Assembly: GCA_023450335.1 (NCBI GenBank)
Contig: JAEXHA010000021.1
Span: forward strand, 1 to 64,000
Source: Actinomycetes bacterium
Lineage (GTDB): Bacteria; Actinomycetota; Actinomycetes; Actinomycetales; Microbacteriaceae
Direction: 5' to 3'
DNA length: 64,000 bases
Within the stretch, counting starts at the first letter, position 1, and the number at the start of each line of letters is the position of its first letter. A program made the translations under genes and the position numbers. Positions 27,737 to 36,368 of this stretch are shown one piece after another. The notes beneath the pieces are model-generated. The model did not search any database. It saw nothing but the letters and a program-made list of their open reading frames with translations, and was not told where the DNA came from.

Positions 27737-28303
27737 GTGGCAGTTCTACCGATTCGCATCATGGGCGACCCCGTCCTCCACGCCGTCGCAGCCCCCGTCG
27801 ATGAGGTCACCGACGAGATCCGCGCACTCGTCACCGACATGTTCCAGACTATGGATGAGGCACCCGGGGTGGGACTGGCGGCCCCGCAGGTCGGCGTCGG
27901 ACTGCGCATCTACACATACAGTTACCCGGACGACGACGGTGCACCGTGGCGCGGGGTCATCGTGAACCCCGTGCTGTGGCAGAAGCCGCTGGAGCCCGGC
28001 GCGCCCGATCCCGACGAGGAATCCGAGGGCTGTCTGTCCTTCCCCGGTGAGCGCTTCCCGCTGCGTCGTTCGGACGAGGTGCGTGTGACCGGGACCGACC
28101 TCGACGGGGATCGGGTCGAGATCCATGTGACCGGTTGGCGTGCCCGCATCATGCAGCACGAGTTCGACCACCTCGACGGCATCCTCTACATCGATCGGCT
28201 CGACGACGGCGACTGGAAGACCGTGCAGAAGATCGCCCGCAAACGCGGCTGGGGCCGGCCCGGGCAGAGCTGGATGCCGGGCGTCGACGTCCTCGACGCG
28301 TAA
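27737..28303 (+). CDS. def: peptide deformylase
   Basis: 188 residues with a GTG start. It removes the formyl group from nascent protein N-termini as a metalloenzyme in the cytoplasm. All three motifs are present: GVGLAAPQVG, EGCLSFPGE with metal-ligand Cys99, and QHEFDHLDG with His141 and His145. The C-terminal extension after KTVQKIARKRGWG is typical of actinobacterial type enzymes. It probably has no leader: TAGGCT lies six bases before the GTG. Two bases after its stop begins a short membrane-protein frame broken by a TGA. Confidence 0.96.
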   Translation: MAVLPIRIMGDPVLHAVAAPVDEVTDEIRALVTDMFQTMDEAPGVGLAAPQVGVGLRIYTYSYPDDDGAPWRGVIVNPVLWQKPLEPGAPDPDEESEGCLSFPGERFPLRRSDEVRVTGTDLDGDRVEIHVTGWRARIMQHEFDHLDGILYIDRLDDGDWKTVQKIARKRGWGRPGQSWMPGVDVLDA

Positions 28304-28305
28304 CC

Positions 28306-28551
28306 GTGGCGCGACGCGGACAGGCCATCGCCGCCACGGCCTGCGGGGCCGTGGTCGTGAGCCTCGTCGCGTTCGGCAGCGCCATGACGCTGCCCCGCTG
28401 ATCACCGCGTTGCCCCATCGCGTTGGCGGTGCCGCGGGCGCTGCTGGCGAGCGGGATGGTGCTGCCCGAGATCGCCGCGGTCTCGGCCCTGCTGGTACTG
28501 GGCGTCGTGCTCGGAGCCGCCGTCGTGCTGTGGCCCGCATCCGAGCGCTGA
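28306..28551 (+). pseudogene. two-helix small membrane protein frame with in-frame TGA
   Basis: From the GTG at 28306 the frame encodes 31 residues (RRGQAIAATACGAVVVSLVAF as a first helix), then TGA at 28399-28401. It continues open in the same frame for 49 codons with a second helix (VLPEIAAVSALLVLGVVLGAA) and ends in PASER and TGA at 28551. Together they would make an 81-codon two-helix membrane protein coupled to def. The single in-frame stop suggests a recent nonsense mutation (for example CGA to TGA) or a read error. Alternatively the second half is a separate peptide from the GTG at 28429. I do not recognise the family. Confidence 0.45.
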
Positions 28552-28561
28552 CGCCATGAAG

Positions 28562-28591
28562 AACGGCCCCGAGGTGGAGCCCGGGGCCGTT
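28562..28591. terminator. hairpin terminator behind tRNA-Asn
   Basis: AACGGCCCCG and CGGGGCCGTT form a 10-bp stem with a 10-base loop between the tRNA (minus) and the def operon (plus). It can act in both directions. Confidence 0.7.
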
Positions 28592-28593
28592 GG

Positions 28594-28666
28594 CTCCCCG
28601 GCTTGGACTCGAACCAAGAACCTATCGGTTAACAGCCGATTGCTCTGCCAATTGAGCTACCGAGGA
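28594..28666 (-). tRNA. tRNA-Asn (anticodon GTT)
   Basis: 73 nt. Acceptor TCCTCGG/CCGGGGA, D arm GCTC/GAGC, anticodon stem ATCGG/CCGAT with loop CTGTTAA, and T arm CTTGG TTCGAGT CCAAG. Discriminator G; CCA not encoded. Confidence 0.97.
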
Positions 28667-28727
28667 TCAGTCGCCTGCGAGCAGGCAACCAGACCATGCT
28701 ATCAAAGCTGAAGGGGTGCTCGTGACA

Positions 28728-29501
28728 TCAGGTCGCGCTCGGGGCACGGCCGTCGGGCGTCCACAGCAGATTGCCGACGCCGTGCCCGAAGGCGATCGGG
28801 TGGCCGTCTCGCAGCACGAGCACCTCTGCGTCGAAGCCGGTGACGGCGTCCTCCTCGTTGGTGGCCAGCAGCAGGGCCATGCCGTGTTGACGGCGACGGC
28901 GCTCGAGGGCGCCGCGCACGGTCACGCGCACCTCGGGGTCGAGATTGGCGAAAAGGTCGTCGGCGATCAGCAGCCGGGGCTGCAGGACGAGAGCGCGGGC
29001 CAGCGCAACGCGTTGCCGCATGCCCGCCGACAGCTCGTACGGGTACTTCTGCGCCGCTCCCAAGGGCAACTGCAGTTCGTCGAGAAGGCCCGCCACGCGT
29101 ACCGCCAGGGCCCGTGGGCTGACGTGGCGATCGCGGCTGGTGATCGGGTGGGCGATCACGTCCGAGACGTTCATCCGAGCCGCCAGCTCTGCGCCGGCGC
29201 GCTGTGCCAGATACCCCGTGACGTACCGACGAGCGCGTCCGGCACGGCCGCCGCGATCGACGCGGATGCCCGCGACCTCGGCTGTGCCGCCCACGAGGCG
29301 AACATGCTCCTCACCGCCGGCCAACAGCGCCAGCAGGCTCGACTTTCCGGATCCGGTCGGCCCCATCAGCGCGAGAGCTCCCCCACGGGTCAGAGTGAAG
29401 CTGACTCCGTCGACGACGCGCGGCGCGCGGGCGCCGCGGGCGATGGACACATCCACGCAACGGGCGACGACGTCGTCGGGATCCTCGGGCATGGGCATCA
29501 T
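28728..29501 (-). CDS. ABC transporter ATP-binding protein (orphan)
   Basis: 257 residues. Walker A is GPTGSGKSSLL (about residue 47), the signature is LSAGMRQRVALARAL, and Walker B is RLLIADDLFANLD. The residue after the Walker B Asp is Asp rather than the usual catalytic Glu, and the D-loop is intact. GYLAQRAGAEL holds the Q-loop. A switch His is not obvious; LLLATNEEDAV has Asn where LLxxTH is usual. No permease gene is adjacent. It lies 40 bases after dnaG on the same strand. The substitutions suggest slow or regulatory ATP hydrolysis, which is inference. Confidence 0.88.
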   Translation of the reverse strand: MMPMPEDPDDVVARCVDVSIARGARAPRVVDGVSFTLTRGGALALMGPTGSGKSSLLALLAGGEEHVRLVGGTAEVAGIRVDRGGRAGRARRYVTGYLAQRAGAELAARMNVSDVIAHPITSRDRHVSPRALAVRVAGLLDELQLPLGAAQKYPYELSAGMRQRVALARALVLQPRLLIADDLFANLDPEVRVTVRGALERRRRQHGMALLLATNEEDAVTGFDAEVLVLRDGHPIAFGHGVGNLLWTPDGRAPSAT

Positions 29502-29541
29502 CCTGCCCGGTCACACCCGAACGCGCCACTTCGCGCTCGGT

Positions 29542-31377
29542 TCAGTCCTCGGTCAGAATGCGGCGCCGGACATCGATCTCGCGCAAGGCGACGCGAACAC
29601 TGCGTCCTTCCTCGGAATCGGCCGACACCCGCTGGATCGCGCCCAGCAGCTCGTGCTTCTCGCGATCGATCGCCCGTACACGCAGCCGCCGGCACAGCGA
29701 TCGCGTCGAGGCGAGGGCCTCGGCCTCGGTGAGCGCGGGGAAAGCCGCGGTCAGCAACTCGACGCCGAGCGACCGGTACGGCTCGCGGACGGCGTCGATC
29801 GCCGCCGAAGCCCAGCCCACGCGCGTGCGATCGGGCTGGGCAGCCACGGCGCCCCGTACGGCATCGAGGCCGGGATGGCTCATCGGCAGGAGCAGCGCCT
29901 CCGCGACGTCCTCACCGTCGACGAGATGCCCGTACTGCAGCACGCCCATCAGCGCATCGCGCTCCATGACGGTCTCGGCGGTGCGCGGCAGCGATGCGAT
30001 CGTCACGCGGGTGCTCTCCGGACGGGGGGTGGATGCCGGCGCGGCAGCCTCGGGGGCACCGCCGAATCGTGCGGCGCGCTCCACCGCCGGGGTGACTTCG
30101 CCGAGGTCCATGCCGAGCTTGCGGGCGAGCACGCGCGTGTACCCCGGACGCAGCGAGCGATCGCGGATGTCCGCGACGATGGGTGCTGCGGACCGGAGCG
30201 CCCCGACCCTGCCCTCGACGGTGGCCAGGTCGAATCCGGCCAGACGCTGGTCGATGACGAACTCGAACATCGGCGCCTTGGTCTCGATGAGGGTGCGCAC
30301 CGCGGCATCCCCCCGGCTCAGTCGCAGGTCGCACGGGTCGAGGCCGTCCGGAGCCACCGCGACGTAGGTCTGCGCGGAGAACCGCTTCTCGTCGCCGAAG
30401 GCACGCAGCGCGGCCTTCTGGCCTGCGGCGTCGGGGTCGAACGTGAAGATGACTTCGCCGGCTGCGGAGTCGTCGCCCATGACACGGCGCAGCACCGTGA
30501 TGTGGTCGGCGCCGAAGGCGGTGCCGCACGTCGCGATCGCCGTCGTCACCCCCGCGAGATGGCACGCCATCACATCGGTGTAGCCCTCGACGACGACGAC
30601 CTGGTGCCCCCGCGAGATGGCCTTCTTCGCGAGGTCGAGGCCGTACAGCACCTGCGATTTCTTGTAGATCGGCGTCTCGGGGGTGTTGAGGTACTTGGGA
30701 CCCTTGTCGTCGTCATACAGGCGCCGGGCGCCGAACCCGATGGTCTGCCCGGTGACGTCGCGGATGGGCCATACGACGCGGCCGCGGAACCGGTCGTAGC
30801 CGCCGCGCTGCCCCTGCGAGAGCAGCCCCGCGGTCAGCAGCTCCTCCTCGCTGAAACCCTGGGCCTTCAGAGCGCCCCGCAGACCGTCCCACCCCTTCGG
30901 GGCGTAGCCGATGCCGAAATGGGCGGCCGCACCGGCGTCGAAGCCGCGTTCGCCGAGGAAGCGCCGAGCCGCGTCGGCTTCGGGAGTCGCCAGCTGGCCC
31001 CGGAACCACTCGGCCGCCGCGGTGTTGGCCTGGTACAGCCGGGTGCGGCCGCTGGTCTCGGGCGCGGCGGCGCCGTCTTCGTAGTGCAGCTGGAAGCCGA
31101 TGCGGCCGGCCAGCCGCTCGACGGCTTCGGTGAACGACAGGTGGTCCATCGCCCGGAGGAACGAGTACACGTCACCGGATTCGCCGCAGCCGAAGCAGTG
31201 GTAGAAACCGACCTGCGGCCGCACATGGAAGCTCGGGCTGCGCTCGTCATGGAACGGGCACAGGCCCTTGAACGATCCGACCCCGGCGGGTTTGAGCGCG
31301 ACGCGTTCGCCGATGATGTCGGCGAGGTTGGTGCGGGCCTTGACCTCTTCGACATCGGTCTGCCGGATGCGCGCCAT
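29542..31377 (-). CDS. dnaG: DNA primase
   Basis: 611 residues. It synthesises RNA primers at the replication fork. The N-terminal CHC2 zinc finger is CPFHDERSPSF ... FYHCFGCGESGD (about 40-65). The primase core has RGGYDRFRGRVVWPIRD. The TOPRIM part holds VVVVEGYTDVMACH (about 260) and FTFDPDAAGQKA with its Asp residues. The C-terminal DnaB-interaction part is about 190 residues. Its ATG shares one base with the dgt stop (TGATG), so the two are translationally coupled. Confidence 0.97.
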   Translation of the reverse strand: MARIRQTDVEEVKARTNLADIIGERVALKPAGVGSFKGLCPFHDERSPSFHVRPQVGFYHCFGCGESGDVYSFLRAMDHLSFTEAVERLAGRIGFQLHYEDGAAAPETSGRTRLYQANTAAAEWFRGQLATPEADAARRFLGERGFDAGAAAHFGIGYAPKGWDGLRGALKAQGFSEEELLTAGLLSQGQRGGYDRFRGRVVWPIRDVTGQTIGFGARRLYDDDKGPKYLNTPETPIYKKSQVLYGLDLAKKAISRGHQVVVVEGYTDVMACHLAGVTTAIATCGTAFGADHITVLRRVMGDDSAAGEVIFTFDPDAAGQKAALRAFGDEKRFSAQTYVAVAPDGLDPCDLRLSRGDAAVRTLIETKAPMFEFVIDQRLAGFDLATVEGRVGALRSAAPIVADIRDRSLRPGYTRVLARKLGMDLGEVTPAVERAARFGGAPEAAAPASTPRPESTRVTIASLPRTAETVMERDALMGVLQYGHLVDGEDVAEALLLPMSHPGLDAVRGAVAAQPDRTRVGWASAAIDAVREPYRSLGVELLTAAFPALTEAEALASTRSLCRRLRVRAIDREKHELLGAIQRVSADSEEGRSVRVALREIDVRRRILTED

Positions 31378-32747
31378 CAGAGTCCCTCGATCGGCTCGGG
31401 CAGGGCGAAGTCATTCGATGCGGTCACCCGCGCGTGCGTCGACCACAGACCGAGCTCGCGCAGGTCGACGTGGCCGACCAGCCGGGTGTGCCATTCGATC
31501 GCGAACCGGTCGGTGAGGGTCGCCACCTGGTCGACGATCACGCGCTTGCGGGCCGCGTCGGTGTCGGCGCGGGCGAAGTCCTCGGCGTGGAGCGGGTCGA
31601 GGTGCTCGGGACGCTCGGCCAGCGCCGAGGCAAGACGTTTGAGCACCCGCCGCTGCTCTTTGTACAGCCCCCGGCGGCCGTCGATCGACACGACGAACGC
31701 GCCGATCGTGCCCTTGAGCACGGCCATCTCGGCTTCGATGCTGCGCGGCACGATGACCCGGCCGCCGAAGCGCGTGAGCACCGGCACGTCGTAGTGCTCG
31801 CGGGTGGCGGCCGTCGCCGCCCGCGCGAAGCGGCCGATGAGATCGGAAGTGAGATTCTTCAGCCGCGCGACACCTGCGCGCGACGCCTCGAACGACGCCA
31901 GCCACTCCGGTAGGCGCACCAGCCGGTACAGCGCGTCCTCGAGTTCATCCCGCTCGAACCCATAGCCGACCCACGTCTGGATAGCCGTCAGCAGGGCTTC
32001 GTGCTCGCGCGGGTCGGTGAGGCGTCGCGGGTCGAGGTAGCCGTTGAGGATCGCATCCTCGACGTCGTGCACCGAGTAGGCGATGTCGTCGGACAGATCC
32101 ATGACCTCGGCCTCGATGCAGCGGCGGCGGCCGGGCGCACCCTCGCGCATCCACCGGAACACGGTTTCGTCTTCGGGGTACACGCCGAACTTCTGCCGGC
32201 CCCCGGGGTCGGGAATGGCATGCTCGACGGTCCACGGGTACTTGCACACCGCGTCGAGGCTCGCGCGGGTGAGGTTCAGGCCGAACGCGGTGCCGTCGTC
32301 GCCGGTGACCTTCGGCTCGAGGCGCGACAGGATGCGCAGCGACTGCGCGTTGCCCTCGAACCCGCCGATGTCCTCGGCCCAGTCGTTGAGCGCACGTTCG
32401 CCGTTGTGTCCGAACGGCGGGTGTCCGATGTCGTGGCTGAGGCACGCGGTGTCGACCACGTCGGGCGACAGTTCGAGGGCGATGGCCAGTTCACGACCCA
32501 CCTGGGCGACCTCGAGCGAGTGGGTGAGGCGGTTGCGGGCGAAGTCGGCGGCGCTGGCGGGACTGAGCACCTGAGTCTTGGATGCCAGGCGGCGCAGCGC
32601 CGCGGAATGCAGCACGCGTGCACGGTCGCGGGCGAAGCTGTCGCGCTGGGATCGATGCCGTTCTGCGTGGAAGCGCTCGGCGTCACGGTCGTCGTAGCCG
32701 GTCGGGCGGCCGTGTGCCACACCGACGCCGGCGCCGTCAGCCGCCAC
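31377..32747 (-). CDS. dgt: dGTP triphosphohydrolase-like HD enzyme
   Basis: 456 residues from the GTG chosen here, which overlaps the end of dusB by 11 bases. GTG at 32720 and an upstream ATG at 32786 are alternatives, since homology starts near GYDDRDAERFH. It hydrolyses dNTPs to nucleosides and triphosphate. HD-domain metal ligands are visible in RLTHSLEVAQVG and in CLSHDIGHPPFGHNGE (about 101-114), with DLSDDIAYSVHDVEDA later. The DFARDRARVLHSAALRRLASKTQV opening region is conserved. The dusB-dgt-dnaG order is common in actinobacteria. Confidence 0.93.
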   Translation of the reverse strand: MAADGAGVGVAHGRPTGYDDRDAERFHAERHRSQRDSFARDRARVLHSAALRRLASKTQVLSPASAADFARNRLTHSLEVAQVGRELAIALELSPDVVDTACLSHDIGHPPFGHNGERALNDWAEDIGGFEGNAQSLRILSRLEPKVTGDDGTAFGLNLTRASLDAVCKYPWTVEHAIPDPGGRQKFGVYPEDETVFRWMREGAPGRRRCIEAEVMDLSDDIAYSVHDVEDAILNGYLDPRRLTDPREHEALLTAIQTWVGYGFERDELEDALYRLVRLPEWLASFEASRAGVARLKNLTSDLIGRFARAATAATREHYDVPVLTRFGGRVIVPRSIEAEMAVLKGTIGAFVVSIDGRRGLYKEQRRVLKRLASALAERPEHLDPLHAEDFARADTDAARKRVIVDQVATLTDRFAIEWHTRLVGHVDLRELGLWSTHARVTASNDFALPEPIEGL

Positions 32748-33894
32748 TGGTGTCCAGTTCGGCTTCGGCGAGGGTGACGGCCGCATCCGCGCCCACCTCG
32801 CGGGAGGTCAGCCACCCCTCGGGCAGGGCGGGACGCTTGGGTGTGCCGGCACGGCCGCGCTGGCCCTCGGCGGCGGCCCCCGGGTACGGCGCCGACAGGT
32901 CGAGGGTCGCGGTCAGGTCGTCGATCTCCGCCAGGCTCGACACCGTCGCGAATCGGGCGCGGGTGTCACCGCCGACCGGGTACCCCTTGAAGTACCAGGC
33001 GACGTGCTTGCGGATGTCGCGGCACCCGCGCTCTTCGTCGTCGAAGAACTCGACCAGCAGCTCGGCGTGGCGGCGGAACGCCGCGGCGACGAACGCCAGC
33101 GTGGCATCGACGGGTGCGGCGGCGCGGGCTCCGAACGCCCGGGCCAGGTCTCCGAACAGCCACGGACGCCCAAGGCACCCGCGCCCGACCACGACGCCGT
33201 CGCAGCCGGTGGTGGCCATCATGCGCACGGCATCGTCCGCCGACCAGATGTCGCCGTTGCCGAGCACCGGCACGCTCGTGACCACCTGCTTGAGCGCGGC
33301 GATCGCGGCCCAGTCGGCGGTGCCCGAGTAGAACTCGGCCGCGGTGCGCGCGTGCAGGGCGACGGCGGCGACGCCGGCGTCTTCGGCGATGCGTCCCGCA
33401 TCGAGGTAGGTGAGGTGATCGACGTCGATGCCCTTGCGCATCTTGACGGTCAGCGGCACGTCTCCGGCGGCCCGCGCGGCGCGCGTGACGATCTCGCGGA
33501 ACAGGTCGAGCTTCCACGGCAGCGCCGCTCCCCCGCCCTTGCGGGTGACCTTCGGCACCGGGCATCCGAAGTTCAGATCGATGTGGTCGGCGCGGTCCTC
33601 GTCGACGAGCAGCCGGACGGCGGCCTCGGTGGTTGCCGGGTCGACACCGTACAGCTGGATCGAGCGCGGCGTCTCGGACTCGTGGTGGGTGATCAGCCGC
33701 ATCGTGGTGGCGTTGCGCTCGACCAGGGCCCGGGTCGTGATCATCTCACTGACATAGAGACCCGCACCGTACTCGCGGCACAGCCGGCGGAACGCCGTGT
33801 TCGTGATCCCGGCCATCGGCGCGAGCACGACCGGCGCATCGAGCGCGATCGGCCCGATGCGCAGCGGCGGCGCGGGTGCGAGGGTGGTGGACAT
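32737..33894 (-). CDS. dusB: tRNA-dihydrouridine synthase
   Basis: 385 residues. It reduces uridine to dihydrouridine in tRNA D-loops using FMN and NADPH. The TIM-barrel start is VVLAPMAGITNTAFRRLCREYG, the catalytic Cys is in DLNFGCPVPKVTRKGGGAAL, and the phosphate-binding parts are HARTAAEFYSG, VLGNGDIW and VGRGCLGRPWLF. The ATG at 33894 has GGGAGA about nine bases upstream; an ATG three codons earlier is too close to that site. First gene of the dusB-dgt-dnaG-ABC series. Confidence 0.95.
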   Translation of the reverse strand: MSTTLAPAPPLRIGPIALDAPVVLAPMAGITNTAFRRLCREYGAGLYVSEMITTRALVERNATTMRLITHHESETPRSIQLYGVDPATTEAAVRLLVDEDRADHIDLNFGCPVPKVTRKGGGAALPWKLDLFREIVTRAARAAGDVPLTVKMRKGIDVDHLTYLDAGRIAEDAGVAAVALHARTAAEFYSGTADWAAIAALKQVVTSVPVLGNGDIWSADDAVRMMATTGCDGVVVGRGCLGRPWLFGDLARAFGARAAAPVDATLAFVAAAFRRHAELLVEFFDDEERGCRDIRKHVAWYFKGYPVGGDTRARFATVSSLAEIDDLTATLDLSAPYPGAAAEGQRGRAGTPKRPALPEGWLTSREVGADAAVTLAEAELDTSGG

Positions 33895-33943
33895 CCTGTC
33901 CATTCTCCCAGACTCACCGGGACTTCAGGTGTGCGTGCGGGCA

Positions 33944-33949
33944 TATCGT
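33944..33949 (+). promoter_or_regulatory. -10 box TATCGT, leaderless gpx
   Basis: TATCGT ends seven bases before the ATG at 33957; no Shine-Dalgarno is present. Confidence 0.5.
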
Positions 33950-33956
33950 GGACAAT

Positions 33957-34460
33957 ATGGTCGACACGCACACTGTGGATATCCGCGACATCCCGTTCCA
34001 GAACGCCGAAGGGGTCGAGACGACGCTGCGCGCGTTCGGTGACCGGACCCTGCTGGTGGTCAATGTGGCATCCAAATGCGGGATGACCCCGCAGTACACG
34101 CAGCTCGAGCAGCTGCAGCGCGAGTACGGCGACCGCGGTCTGCAGGTGGTCGGGTTCCCGTGCAACCAGTTCATGGGCCAGGAGCCCGGATCGATGGCCG
34201 AGATCCTCGAGTTCTGCGCCACCACCTACGGTGTGAGCTTTCCGATCATGGACAAGATCCGCGTGAACGGTCCTCACGGCGCGCCCCTGTACAAGGCGCT
34301 GAAGAAGACGAAGAACGTCGAGGGTGTGACCGGGCCGGTGGGCTGGAACTTCGAGAAGTTCCTCGTGACGCCGGACGGCAGCGTGCACCGGTTCCGGTCG
34401 AAGACCACCCCGGATGCGCCCGAGGTGGTCACCGCGATCGAGGCTAGTCTGCCGGCGTGA
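33957..34460 (+). CDS. glutathione peroxidase family (thioredoxin-dependent) peroxidase
   Basis: 167 residues. It reduces peroxides; actinobacteria lack glutathione, so thioredoxin or mycothiol systems are the likely reductant. The peroxidatic Cys is in NVASKCGMTPQY (Cys rather than selenocysteine). The second conserved Cys is in GFPCNQFMGQEPG, and the Trp/Asn pair is in GPVGWNFEKFLV. There is no signal, so it is cytosolic. The 3' end overlaps the convergent DsbA-like gene by 17 bases. The start ATG is supported by the -10 box seven bases upstream. Confidence 0.94.
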   Translation: MVDTHTVDIRDIPFQNAEGVETTLRAFGDRTLLVVNVASKCGMTPQYTQLEQLQREYGDRGLQVVGFPCNQFMGQEPGSMAEILEFCATTYGVSFPIMDKIRVNGPHGAPLYKALKKTKNVEGVTGPVGWNFEKFLVTPDGSVHRFRSKTTPDAPEVVTAIEASLPA

Positions 34461-35136
34461 GCTCGCCCTCGGGCGCCCCGAGCCGCTCGGCCCACAGCTG
34501 ACGGGCGATCTGCGCGAACGCCTCGGCCGGCTGCGCGCCCGAGACGCCGTACTTGCCGTCGATGACGAAGAACGGCACGCCCTGGATGCCGTACGCCGCC
34601 GCCTGCGCCTGATCGGCACGCACATCGTCGAGATGACGGCTGGACTCGAGCGCCTCGCGCGCGGCACCGGCATCCAGCCCCGCCTCGGCGGCCAGTTCGA
34701 CGAGGTCGTCGACGCGACCGACGTGGCGCCCTTCGGTGAAGTACGCCGACATGAGCCGCTCGGCCATCGCCGGCTGGGCACCCTGCTGCTTGGCGAAGTG
34801 CAGCAGCTCGTGCGCCTTCACCGTGTTGGTGTGCTTGAGCAGGTCGAAGCGGTACTCGAGCCCCGCGTCCTTTGCGACGCCGGTGACGCGCTCGAGCATC
34901 TGCTCGACGTTGGCGCGCGGCATGCCCTTGTGACCGGCGAGGAAGTCGATCTCGTCACCGTCGAAGTCGACGGGGGTGTCGGGCGAGAGCTCGTAGGAGT
35001 GGAAGGTCACCTCGACCTGGGGGACGTCGTCGTCGCCGGCGGTGGCCGCCAGCCCGGTCTCGAGGTTGCGCTTGCCGATGTAGCACCACGGGCAGGCGAT
35101 GTCGCTCCACACGTCGATTTTGATGGGATCAGTCAC
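34444..35136 (-). CDS. DsbA family oxidoreductase (FrnE-like)
   Basis: 230 residues with a GTG start. The thioredoxin-fold redox motif CPWC lies in WSDIACPWCYIGKRNLE (about 15-18). A helical insertion contains VKAHELLHFAKQQG. The cis-Pro loop is GIQGVPFFVIDGKYGVSGAQP. There is no signal peptide, so it is cytosolic, as FrnE proteins are. FrnE of Deinococcus is a disulfide isomerase for oxidative stress; here the neighbour is a peroxidase, which fits. It overlaps the gpx gene tail to tail by 17 bases. Confidence 0.94.
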   Translation of the reverse strand: MTDPIKIDVWSDIACPWCYIGKRNLETGLAATAGDDDVPQVEVTFHSYELSPDTPVDFDGDEIDFLAGHKGMPRANVEQMLERVTGVAKDAGLEYRFDLLKHTNTVKAHELLHFAKQQGAQPAMAERLMSAYFTEGRHVGRVDDLVELAAEAGLDAGAAREALESSRHLDDVRADQAQAAAYGIQGVPFFVIDGKYGVSGAQPAEAFAQIARQLWAERLGAPEGELTPAD

Positions 35137-35165
35137 ACCAGGTGCAACGGTGGTCGGGGCGCCGT

Positions 35166-35924
35166 CTATTCCGTGTCTGCGGTCGCTTTCTGCACGGCAC
35201 GGTATCGCTCGGTCGGTGGGAGCGAGCTCACGGCCTTCGCTGCAGAGTCGGGGGATGTCGACGCCAAGGCGCGTGCGACGCCTTCACTGTTCAGCCCCCA
35301 CAGTTGTTGGGCCGCTTCCGACAGATCCTCGAGGGGTGCCTCGGCTCCGGCCTCGTCGCGCATCGCCTCGCCCTGCCCTACGACGGAGTCATCGAACGGC
35401 AGTACCGAACCGACCGACAGCGCCTGCCACGGGGAGTCGAAGGCGGCGTCGTGGATGAGCGGGACCAGATACTCATGCCCGACTTCCATTCGTGCCGCGT
35501 GAGGAAACACGAGAAGTCGGTCCTCCGCGTGGGCACTGACCACCCACGCATTCGGAGAAACTGTGATCTCGCCGCTGGGGGTCAAGCCACGCGGTCCCGA
35601 CCACAGGGTGTCCGAGATGTCGAGATCGACGAAGCGCAGTTCCAGCCGCTCGCCGGCTTCTGCTTCCTCGGCTGTCAGCACGCCCCGCGATTCCGCGATG
35701 ACGCGAACGACGACCACGGTGTCCGCATAACTGACCCAGTCGGTGAGGGTGGCGGAAGGCAGAGCATCGAGACCGTGAGCCACCACGGTGCCGTAACCCG
35801 ACAGAGAGGACGCGGGCGGCGAGGACGCCGTTGTTGCCGCAGGCGGGGCGGACGCGCGGCCGCTCAGCACGACGAAGACCGCGCCGGTGACGACGAGCCG
35901 ATTGATCTTCGACCACACGTGCAT
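35166..35924 (-). CDS. unrecognised secreted or membrane-anchored protein
   Basis: 252 residues. A short basic N-terminus and a hydrophobic stretch (INRLVVTGAVFVVLSGRASAPP) look like a signal peptide or anchor. A Ser/Thr/Pro/Ala-rich linker to about 40 follows, then a beta-rich domain (WVSYADTVVVVRVIAESRG, LELRFVDLDISDTLW, YLVPLIHD). The C-terminal part is helical and Ser/Ala-rich. There are no Cys pairs and no catalytic motif that I can name. The ATG lies one base after the stop of the repaired upstream frame, so the two genes were probably a coupled operon. Likely accessory. Confidence 0.7.
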   Translation of the reverse strand: MHVWSKINRLVVTGAVFVVLSGRASAPPAATTASSPPASSLSGYGTVVAHGLDALPSATLTDWVSYADTVVVVRVIAESRGVLTAEEAEAGERLELRFVDLDISDTLWSGPRGLTPSGEITVSPNAWVVSAHAEDRLLVFPHAARMEVGHEYLVPLIHDAAFDSPWQALSVGSVLPFDDSVVGQGEAMRDEAGAEAPLEDLSEAAQQLWGLNSEGVARALASTSPDSAAKAVSSLPPTERYRAVQKATADTE

Positions 35925-35925
35925 G

Positions 35926-36368
35926 TCAGTACGTGGCCTTTATCTGCGCGACGTTGTTCGGCCCGAGCACGTACCAATCGTGGTGCCCGAGATTGCTGCC
36001 TGCTGATAGATGATGTCGGTTTCCGTCGCTCCCGAGTATGTGGGTGATGCGACGTACGTCACGGAGAGTTCCGCGATTGGGTCGTAACTGTTGTCGAGTG
36101 AATCATGGATCAGTCCGCGCATGTGGGTTGTGACCGACGCCTGCATGTATACGCTGATCTGTCCATTGTCGGTCTGGCAGGGTTGCTTGTAGCCGGTGGA
36201 CGTGGTGTTTTCGCAGTTGGATGTAAACCCAAAGCTCGGAATCATATTGTCGGGATCGTATGCAGCTGACACGGGCGAAGCACCCAGGGCCAACACCATT
36301 GCGAGAGTTAACCCCGTCACCGTCGGAGACCCTAAGCCGACACGCCACATGTCGTCGCTGTGCCCCAT
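35926..36368 (-). pseudogene. small secreted protein with one-base frameshift
   Basis: Frame 0 runs from the ATG at 36368 with a signal peptide (GLTLAMVLALGASPVSA) and a mature part rich in Thr, Ser and Tyr, containing two Cys (SNCENTT, QPCQT) and ETDIIYQQ. It then derails to ISGTTIGTCSGRTTSRR and stops at 35940. From 36000 the next frame reads GSNLGHHDWYVLG ... AQIKATY and stops at 35926, one base before the following ATG. Restoring one G in the CAGCAGGCAGC run (about 35998-36002) gives one continuous protein of about 147 residues. The local GC is lower than in the neighbours. It is a real mutation or a read error. Confidence 0.65.

Noticed and set aside
28399..28401. Selenocysteine reading of the TGA behind def
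   Set aside because: No selenocysteine-insertion hairpin is seen after the TGA, and the family does not look redox-active.
34444..34460. Overlap of the peroxidase and DsbA-like genes as an annotation error
   Set aside because: Both C-termini match their families, so a 17-base convergent overlap is real and common in compact genomes.
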